Positions 58,218 to 64,000 of a DNA stretch of 64,000 nt are shown here, in pieces (position 1 is the first letter of the stretch; the number at the start of each line of letters is the position of its first letter). The stretch is from the NCBI GenBank assembly GCA_030824075.1, contig JAVBYJ010000005.1:1-64000 (forward strand). The letters run 5' to 3'. Source of the DNA: Geothrix sp. (lineage in GTDB: Bacteria; Acidobacteriota; Holophagae; Holophagales; Holophagaceae). The translations under genes were made by a program, and so were the position numbers. The notes under the pieces are model-generated. The model did not search any database. It was not told the DNA's origin and worked only from the letters and a program-made list of their open reading frames with translations.

Positions 58218-60329
58218 ATGAGGATCCTTCCCATGGCCCTCGCTATCACCACCGCCCTCGTCGCCCAGTCGCCCCTGAGCTATCCAACGACCCGGAAGGG
58301 CGAGGTCGTGGAGGACTTCTTCGGCACCAAGGTGGCCGACCCCTACCGCTGGCTGGAGGATGACAACAGCGCGGAAACCAAGGCTTGGGTCGAGGCTCAG
58401 AACAAGGTCACCTATGGCTACCTGGAGCAGATCCCCGAGCGGGCCAGGATCCAGGAACGCATCACCAGGCTCTGGGATTTCGAGAAGTACAGTGCCCCCT
58501 TCAAGCGCGGCAAGCGCTATTTCTACTCCTACAACACCGGGCTCCAGAACCAGTCCGTCCTGTTTGTCACAGAGGATCCCAAGGCCAAGGGCCGCGTGCT
58601 CCTCGACCCCAATACGCTGAGCAAGGATGGAACGGTGGCCCTCAGCGGGATCAGCCTCACGGAGGACGGGCGCCTCATGGCCTATTCCGTCTCCGTGGCT
58701 GGATCCGACTGGCAAACCTGGAAGGTGCGGGAGGTCGCCACAGGCAAGGATTTGGCTGATGAAATCCGCTGGTCCAAGGCCAGTGGCGCTTCCTGGCTGA
58801 AGGATGGCAGCGGCTTCTACTACAGCCGTTATGAGGCCCCCAAGGAGGGGGGCGCGCTCACGGGCGTGAACAACAATCACCAGCTCTGCTTCCACAAGCT
58901 GGGCACACCCCAGACCCAGGATGTGCTCGTCTACCAGCGCCCTGATCAACCCGAATGGTACTTGGGCGGGACGGTGACCGAAGACGGGCGCTGGCTGGTC
59001 ATCTACGGCAGCAAGGGCACCAACCCTGAAACGAGCGTGTTCCTCCAGGATCTGAGCAAGCCCGGTAGCCCCGTGGAGCCTTTCCTCGACCGCATGGACG
59101 CCAGCTACGGCGTGGTGGACAACCTGGGCGACCGCTTCTTCGTCAGCACCAACCAGGGCGCGCCCCGCAACCGCCTGGTGGCCATCCGCAAGGGCCAGAC
59201 CGATCCCGCTCAGTGGACCGAGATCATCCCCCAGGCCAAGGGCAAGGATGTGCTCGAAGCCGTTTCCATGGTGGGCGGGCGCTTCGTCGCCACCTGGATG
59301 CGGGATGCCCACTCGGCCATCGAGTTCTTCGATCTGAAAGGCAAGAAGACGGGTTCGCTGGCCCTGCCGGCCCTGGGCACCGCCGGAGGATTCGGCGGAC
59401 GGCGCGAAGACACCGAGACCTTCTACACCTTCGGCAGCTTCACCTACCCCGGCACCATCTACCGTCTGGACCTGAAGACCGGCAAGAGCAGCGTTTTCCG
59501 CACGCCGAAGGTGGCCTTCAAATCGGCCGACTACGACGTGAAACAGGTCTTCTACCCCAGCAAGGACGGCACGAAGGTCCCCATGTTCCTGGTGCACAAG
59601 AAGGGCCTCAAGCTCGATGGCCAGAACCCGACCCTGCTGTATGGGTACGGAGGCTTCAATGTGTCCTTGACGCCCGGATTCTCGGTGTCGCGCATGGTCT
59701 GGCTGGAGATGGGGGGGGTCTACGCCATGCCCAACCTCCGTGGCGGCGGCGAGTACGGCCTCGAGTGGTACGACGCAGGCCGGAAGAACAAGAAGCAGAA
59801 TGTCTTCGACGATTTCATCGCGGCCGCTGAGTGGCTCATCGCCCACAAGATCACCTCGACCCCGAAGCTGGCCATCAACGGCGGCAGCAACGGAGGCCTG
59901 CTGGTAGGGGCCTGCCTAACCCAGCGGCCCGACCTCTTCGGTGCCGCCGTGCCCGAAGTCGGCGTCATGGACATGCTGCGCTTCCACAAGTTCACCCTGG
60001 GCTGGGGGTGGAAGAGTGACTACGGCAGCAGCGAAACCAAGGAGGGTTTCGAGACCCTCATGACGTACTCGCCCCTGCACACCATCAAGCCCGGCGTGAA
60101 GTACCCGCCGACCCTCGTCACCACCGGGGATCACGACGACCGTGTGGTGCCCGCCCACAGCCACAAGTTCACGGCCACGCTGCAGGCCGCGCAGGCCGGT
60201 CCCGCGCCCATCCTCACCCGCATCGAGACAAGCGCGGGACACGGCGCGGGCAAGCCCACGGCCAAAGCGATCGCGGAGCGTGCGGATGTCTTCGCTTTCC
60301 TGGTGAAGAACCTGGGAATGAAACCCTGA
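58218..60329 (+). CDS. Exported prolyl oligopeptidase (S9A), first copy
   Basis: Serine peptidase cutting short peptides after proline, probably periplasmic. The 703-residue protein has signal peptide MRILPMALAITTALVAQ, then PYRWLEDDNSAETKAWVEAQN typical of the S9A N-terminus, a beta-propeller (about 70-400), and the alpha/beta-hydrolase domain with INGGSNGGLLVG (Ser557), TTGDHDDRVVPAHSHKF (Asp) and SAGHGAGKPTAK (His). ATG 58218 follows GGAGG by 9 nt; the frame is open upstream only against phoH. It is followed closely by a second copy. Confidence 0.95.
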   Translation: MRILPMALAITTALVAQSPLSYPTTRKGEVVEDFFGTKVADPYRWLEDDNSAETKAWVEAQNKVTYGYLEQIPERARIQERITRLWDFEKYSAPFKRGKRYFYSYNTGLQNQSVLFVTEDPKAKGRVLLDPNTLSKDGTVALSGISLTEDGRLMAYSVSVAGSDWQTWKVREVATGKDLADEIRWSKASGASWLKDGSGFYYSRYEAPKEGGALTGVNNNHQLCFHKLGTPQTQDVLVYQRPDQPEWYLGGTVTEDGRWLVIYGSKGTNPETSVFLQDLSKPGSPVEPFLDRMDASYGVVDNLGDRFFVSTNQGAPRNRLVAIRKGQTDPAQWTEIIPQAKGKDVLEAVSMVGGRFVATWMRDAHSAIEFFDLKGKKTGSLALPALGTAGGFGGRREDTETFYTFGSFTYPGTIYRLDLKTGKSSVFRTPKVAFKSADYDVKQVFYPSKDGTKVPMFLVHKKGLKLDGQNPTLLYGYGGFNVSLTPGFSVSRMVWLEMGGVYAMPNLRGGGEYGLEWYDAGRKNKKQNVFDDFIAAAEWLIAHKITSTPKLAINGGSNGGLLVGACLTQRPDLFGAAVPEVGVMDMLRFHKFTLGWGWKSDYGSSETKEGFETLMTYSPLHTIKPGVKYPPTLVTTGDHDDRVVPAHSHKFTATLQAAQAGPAPILTRIETSAGHGAGKPTAKAIAERADVFAFLVKNLGMKP

Positions 60330-60360
60330 CGATTGGCTAAACCTTGTGTTACGAGGTATC

Positions 60361-60390
60361 CTGAAGGACATCACCCCACGTGTCCTTCAG
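60361..60390 (+). promoter_or_regulatory. Leader hairpin next to the ribosome-binding site of the second S9A gene
   Basis: CTGAAGGACA (60361-60370) and TGTCCTTCAG (60381-60390) are perfect complements with a 10-nt loop. The 3' arm runs directly into AGGAGG, the ribosome-binding site of the ATG at 60401, so pairing could limit access to it; it may also be a terminator-like hairpin for the first copy. Confidence 0.45.
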
Positions 60391-60400
60391 GAGGCTCTTC

Positions 60401-62557
60401 ATGTCGCTTTCCCTGTCCCGAACCTGCTTGCTGGCCCTGGCGGCCACGGCCCTGGTGGCCACGGCCCTGGTGGCCCAGACACCGCTGAAGTACCCCGTGA
60501 CCCGCAAGGGCGACGTGGTGGACAACTACCACGGCACCAAGGTGGCTGATCCCTATCGCTGGTTGGAAGATGACCACGCCGTCGAGACGGCCGCCTGGGT
60601 GGAGGCCCAGAACAAGGTGACCCAGGCCTACCTGGGGCAGGTCCCCGAGCGGAAGGCCATCGAGACGCGGATGACGCGCCTCTGGAACTACGAGAAGTAC
60701 GGGACGCCCAGCAAACACGGGAAGTACTACATCTACTCCCACAACTCAGGGCTCCAGAATCAGGCCGTGGTCTACCTCACCGAGCGCCTGGATGAAAAGG
60801 GCCGTGTGTTCTTCGACCCGAACGCCTTGAGCAAGGATGGGACGGTCTCTCTAGGAGGCATGCGGTTCAGCGAGGACGGCGCCTTCGTGGCCTACAGCCT
60901 GTCCAAGGGCGGGTCCGACGTGAGCACCTGGAAGGTCCGCAATGTGGCCACGGGCGTGGATCTGCCCGACGCCTTCCCGGCTGGCCGACTGGGCGTGAAT
61001 GCCTGGGCGAAGGATGGCAGCGGCTTCTACTACACCGACTACCCCAAGGTGGAGGCCGGGAAGGCCCTTACGGCGGTCTACAAGAAACAGAAGCTGTTCT
61101 TCCATAAGCTGGGCGACCCCGTGGAGAAGGACGCCGTGGTCTACGAGCGGCCCGATCAGCCCGATTGGGGCTTCGGCGCTGGCGTGACCGATGACGGCCA
61201 CTGGCTGGTCATCTCTCAGCGCCAGGGTACCGAACGGAAGAACCGGGTCTTTCTGAAGGACCTCCGTCAGCCCGGCAGTCCCGTGGTGCCCCTGTTCGAC
61301 CAGTACGATGGCTCCTACGCCATTCTCGGCAATGACGGCGACACCTTCTACGTGCACACCGATGCCGGCGCACCGCGCCATCGGATCGTGGCCGTGGATC
61401 TGAAGGATCCGAGCCCCAAGGCCTGGAAGGACCTCGTCCCCGAAGGGAAGGGGCGTGATGTCCTCGCCGCGGCGGATCTCTTCGGCGACACCTTCGCCGT
61501 CACCTGGAAGATCGACGCCCTCAACATCGTGAAGCTCTATGACCTGAAGGGCCGCTTCCTCAGGGAAATCAAGCCCCAGGGCCTGGGCAACCTCAGCGGC
61601 TTCAACGGCCGCCGCGAGGACACCGAGACCTTCTACACGTTCACCTCGTACAACCAGCCGCCCACCCTCTACCGCTACGACCTGAAGACCGGCACCAGCT
61701 CCGTGTTCCGCCAGCCCAAGGTGGATATCAAGCCCACCGAATTCGAGGTCAAGGAAGTCTTCTACCCCAGCAAGGACGGCACGAAGGTCCCCATGTTCCT
61801 GGCCTATCGCAAAGGGCTGAAGCTGGATGGCGCCAACCCCACACTGCTCTACGCCTACGGGGGCTTCAACATCCCCCAGTCCCCCAACTACTCGCCCGTG
61901 GCCCAGGTCTGGATGGAGATGGGCGGCGTCTACGCCGTGGCCTGCCTGCGGGGCGGAAGTGAATATGGGAAGACGTGGTGGGAGGCCGGCAAGCGGGAAA
62001 CCAAGCAGAACGTCTTCGACGATTTCATCGCCGCCGCGGAATGGCTCATCAAGGAGAAATACACCAGCACGCCCAAGCTCGCCATCCACGGCGGGTCGAA
62101 CGGCGGCCTGCTGGTGGGTGCCTGCATGACCCAGCGGCCCGACCTCTTCGGCGCCTGCCTGCCCGCCGTGGGCGTGATGGACATGCTGCGCTACCACACC
62201 TTCACCATCGGGTGGATGTGGAAGAGCGACTACATGTCCAGCGACACCCCAGAGGGTTTCGCGAACCTCATCCAGTACTCGCCACTGCACAACCTGAAGC
62301 CCGGCGTGAAATATCCGCCCACGCTCGTGACCACCGGCGACCACGACGACCGCGTGGTGCCCGCCCACAGCCACAAGTTCATCGCGACCCTGCAGGCCGA
62401 TCAGGCCGGTCCCGCCCCCGTGCTTACCCGCATCGAGACCAACGCGGGCCACGGCGCCGGCAAACCCACCGCCAAGCAGATCGCCGAACGCGCCGATATG
62501 TGGGCCTTCCTCGTCAAGAACCTCGGGATGAAGCTGCCCGCCACCTTCGGCCAATAG
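60401..62557 (+). CDS. Exported prolyl oligopeptidase (S9A), second copy
   Basis: A 718-residue paralogue of the upstream gene: signal peptide from MSLSLSRTCLLALAATALVA, N-terminal PYRWLEDDHAVETAAWVEAQN, propeller, and catalytic IHGGSNGGLLVG (Ser566), GDHDDRVVPAHSHKF and NAGHGAGKPTAK. The leader contains a short in-frame repeat (ATALVATALVAQ, from a repeated CCCTGGTGGCCACGG), which lengthens it. A 46-nt block is identical between the copies (59548-59593 and 61757-61802). ATG 60401 follows AGGAGG. Different loops suggest distinct peptide substrates; that is inference. Confidence 0.95.
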   Translation: MSLSLSRTCLLALAATALVATALVAQTPLKYPVTRKGDVVDNYHGTKVADPYRWLEDDHAVETAAWVEAQNKVTQAYLGQVPERKAIETRMTRLWNYEKYGTPSKHGKYYIYSHNSGLQNQAVVYLTERLDEKGRVFFDPNALSKDGTVSLGGMRFSEDGAFVAYSLSKGGSDVSTWKVRNVATGVDLPDAFPAGRLGVNAWAKDGSGFYYTDYPKVEAGKALTAVYKKQKLFFHKLGDPVEKDAVVYERPDQPDWGFGAGVTDDGHWLVISQRQGTERKNRVFLKDLRQPGSPVVPLFDQYDGSYAILGNDGDTFYVHTDAGAPRHRIVAVDLKDPSPKAWKDLVPEGKGRDVLAAADLFGDTFAVTWKIDALNIVKLYDLKGRFLREIKPQGLGNLSGFNGRREDTETFYTFTSYNQPPTLYRYDLKTGTSSVFRQPKVDIKPTEFEVKEVFYPSKDGTKVPMFLAYRKGLKLDGANPTLLYAYGGFNIPQSPNYSPVAQVWMEMGGVYAVACLRGGSEYGKTWWEAGKRETKQNVFDDFIAAAEWLIKEKYTSTPKLAIHGGSNGGLLVGACMTQRPDLFGACLPAVGVMDMLRYHTFTIGWMWKSDYMSSDTPEGFANLIQYSPLHNLKPGVKYPPTLVTTGDHDDRVVPAHSHKFIATLQADQAGPAPVLTRIETNAGHGAGKPTAKQIAERADMWAFLVKNLGMKLPATFGQ

Positions 62558-62597
62558 TTGATTCCAGAGGCCTCCCAGGGCAAACTGAGAGGCCAGC

Positions 62598-62673
62598 GCC
62601 AACTTAGCTCAGCTGGTAGAGCAGCTGATTCGTAATCAGCAGGTCGCAGGTTCGAATCCTGTAGTTGGCTCCA
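62598..62673 (+). tRNA. tRNA-Thr (anticodon CGU)
   Basis: A complete cloverleaf of 76 nt: acceptor stem GCCAACT/AGTTGGC, D-arm with GCTCAGCTGGTAGAGC, anticodon stem GCTGATT-CGT-AATCAGC (anticodon 62631-62633), T-arm with GGTTCGAATCC and encoded CCA at 62671-62673. Anticodon CGU reads ACG threonine codons; the sequence is close to the E. coli threonine CGU isoacceptor. Confidence 0.97.
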
Positions 62674-62677
62674 GAAA

Positions 62678-62716
62678 AGAAGACCCCCTGAAACCTAGTG
62701 TTGACGGGGGTTTTCC
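62678..62716 (+). terminator. Terminator after tRNA-Thr
   Basis: ACCCCC (62683-62688) pairs with GGGGGT (62706-62711), with a 17-nt loop and TTTTCCTT after. The stem extends with A/T pairs. It lies 5 nt after the tRNA end. The stretch from here to 62930 has no supported gene. Confidence 0.65.
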
Positions 62717-62930
62717 TTATGTCCGAGTGGCTTGTCGAAGAGCATTTCCGACCCCTGCTCGGGTGGATTTGATGCCTGTATTTTACTGCAAATCGAGGTG
62801 CAAAGAGGTGCAACGGGAGGAGGGAGAGGAGCCTTGGAATCGGTAACCCTGGCGCTGCTGCCTGGGGCTGCGCCCGCTTCGCAGGCCGCAGCCCGGAACA
62901 CCAGCCATGCGGTGCTTCAGGGGCCCTGAT

Positions 62931-63515
62931 TCAGTCCGCGCGCGCGATTTCGATGATTTTAAGGGCGATGTTTTCAGGTGAAAGAACAAAATCGATGCAC
63001 CCACTCGCTATGGCGCTTGCAGGCATTTCTGGTTGCGCGGCGGTGTCGAGCTTCTGCGCAATGGTGATTCCCCCGACTTCCTTGATACCGCACAGCGCTG
63101 CGGATCCATCGCCGTCATAGCCGGAGACAATGACAGAGATCAGTTTGCCCTCCCAGTTCTCCGTGAGGGACCGCATGAAGACTGTGATCACATCGGGCCA
63201 TCCCCTGGGTTTTGAGATCGGCCTCAGGTGGAACTCTCCATCAACCACATGCAAATCACGCTGGGGCGGAATGATGAACACATGATTGGGTACGATATCC
63301 AGACCATCGGTGATCAGTTCTACCGGCATCTTTGTGTAGGTCGGGAGAATTTCGTGAAGCATGGTGTCGACGGTCCTCAGGTGATTGACGATGACGATCG
63401 CAACACCCATATCGGCGGGCAGATTCCGTAACAACCGGATGTAGGCGTCGAGACCACCGGCGGAACCTCCCACGCAAACGACAGGAAACGTTTTGGAATC
63501 AGGTTTGGCATCCAT
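62931..63515 (-). CDS. Stand-alone CheB-type methylesterase domain protein
   Basis: A 194-residue protein corresponding to the catalytic half of chemotaxis methylesterase CheB, without the receiver domain. It has VVCVGGSAGGLDAYIRLL (Ser18), IVIVNHLRTVD (His45), LELITDG-like VELITDGLDIVPNHVFIIPP and ISVIVSGYDGDGSAAL (Asp136), the Ser-His-Asp triad. It demethylates glutamate methyl esters on receptors or on a sensor kinase. ATG 63515 is preferred to the TTG at 63521. No chemotaxis genes are in view; single CheB domains often accompany CheR/hybrid-kinase genes, which may lie beyond the window. Confidence 0.85.
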   Translation of the reverse strand: MDAKPDSKTFPVVCVGGSAGGLDAYIRLLRNLPADMGVAIVIVNHLRTVDTMLHEILPTYTKMPVELITDGLDIVPNHVFIIPPQRDLHVVDGEFHLRPISKPRGWPDVITVFMRSLTENWEGKLISVIVSGYDGDGSAALCGIKEVGGITIAQKLDTAAQPEMPASAIASGCIDFVLSPENIALKIIEIARAD

Positions 63516-63941
63516 GGACAATCACCGGCTCCCTTGGGTGTTGGGCTTTCTCGTAACGGGTGATCTACTCCGTCGTTGTCCCGTTGAAATGTTCATTGTC
63601 GGCCTCGGCCTCGGCATCGGCACGGGTATGGTGGCGCCCTGTCCAGAGTGGTGTTTGGGCTGTTGGCTCTGGAAATCATGTAGAAGAATCGGGGATTGAC
63701 CCATCATTTCGAACGCTCCGCAAACCTTGGTTCCGTGTGGAAGGGCTGCAATCTTGGGGTCGGGATCGAATGGCAATGTCTCGGTCTGCTGTGAAAACGG
63801 ATGCAGGCGTGGCGTAGCGAATCGATTGAAAGCCGGGTTCTCATGGGTTTTGACCCTATCCCTGGGTCCCCTCGGCACATTTCATACCGAGTAATAACTA
63901 TTTTATTTTTATGATTTTATATAAACCAATTTTCAGATTCT
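63516..63941. other. Gene-poor stretch with falling G+C
   Basis: No frame here on either strand resembles a known protein; the longest (minus, 63522-63878, 118 codons) has no leader, no ribosome-binding site and no motif. From 63890 the sequence becomes strongly A+T rich (TTTTATTTTTATGATTTTAT), unlike the rest of the window. It could hold promoters for cheB and for the frame beginning at 63942. Confidence 0.5.
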
Positions 63942-64000
63942 ATGAATGATTTCAATCAATTTGATGCGTCATCTCCTTCACTTCGAAAGATAGAAACATC
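63942..64000 (+). CDS. Possible start of a gene running out of the window
   Basis: An ATG at 63942 opens a frame with no stop to the window end (MNDFNQFDASSPSLRKIETS). It follows an A+T-rich, promoter-like region, but there is no clear ribosome-binding site and only about 19 codons are visible. Base composition is lower in G+C than the other genes, which may indicate acquired DNA. No family can be given. Confidence 0.25.
   Translation, partial: MNDFNQFDASSPSLRKIET

Noticed and set aside
58134-59846. 570-codon minus-strand frame opposite the first prolyl oligopeptidase
   Set aside because: Shadow of the peptidase gene; no motif and no ribosome-binding site.
62604-62813. 69-codon minus-strand frame over the tRNA
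   Set aside because: It reads through the tRNA gene in reverse (the familiar YRIRTCDLLITNQLLYQLS artefact), not a protein gene.
62674-62930. Attachment-site duplicate of the tRNA-Thr 3' end
   Set aside because: I looked for a second copy of the T-arm/acceptor sequence downstream and found none within the window.
1-64000. CRISPR array, rRNA genes or complete insertion sequence
   Set aside because: No regularly spaced direct repeats, no rRNA segments and no transposase frame were seen on either strand.

Overview
The window is high-G+C bacterial chromosome, densely packed and mostly in strings of overlapping genes. It looks like a Gram-negative, respiring anaerobe: LpxC and LptB/LptC-type genes (lipopolysaccharide), futalosine-route menaquinone synthesis (MqnC), two 11-heme c/b-type cytochrome fusions with monoheme partners, and a separate methylmalonyl-CoA mutase large subunit. 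This mix resembles Acidobacteriota of the Holophagae/Geothrix kind; that placement is inference from gene content, not from a marker-gene comparison.

Left part (1-18450): a cut-off OppD-type ATPase, a DUF465 protein, a hemerythrin-like protein and HutI, then a seven-gene overlapping string (3177-14430) built around a bacterial alpha-2-macroglobulin. Its members match the E. coli yfa set (YfaA, YfaT, YfaS, YfaP and YfaQ-like). The macroglobulin keeps a CVEQ thioester motif, and three neighbours carry hydrolase-like active-site motifs (NlpC/P60-like Cys-His, penicillin-binding SxxK/SxN/KTG, and HExxH joined to a SpoIID-like domain). Rpe and a YtcJ-type amidohydrolase follow on the minus strand, then the mutase on the plus strand.

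Cytochrome island (18451-23981): two monoheme cytochromes, two tandem multiheme-c/cytochrome-b fusions and a third monoheme cytochrome. A sigma-54-like -24/-12 element lies before the first and the last monoheme gene, and GTGA-N6-TCAC palindromes lie before the first fusion gene and the last monoheme gene. Together they look like a menaquinol-to-periplasm electron-transfer module.

Middle (23989-41202): a phosphoglucomutase; pmbA and an in-frame coaE-tldD fusion on the minus strand; then accA, recJ, an LptC/LptA-like gene, a VPS10/BNR-repeat gene, lptB, rpoN, hpf, a 54-residue Cys-rich protein and mqnC on the plus strand.

Right part (41210-64000): a long minus-strand run. Read in its direction of transcription it is phoH, a small membrane protein, tyrS, a DUF4388-SPOR protein, rlpA, ispD, lpxC and then hisD, hisC-HAD, hisB, hisH, hisA, hisF, hisIE, hisZ, hisG and a Kir-type channel. 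All histidine enzymes are present if the HAD domain fused to HisC is the histidinol phosphatase. A 313-bp element with 20-bp perfect terminal inverted repeats sits between hisD and hisC. Divergent from phoH are two tandem exported prolyl oligopeptidases, then tRNA-Thr(CGU), a stand-alone CheB methylesterase domain and an A+T-rich stretch at the end.
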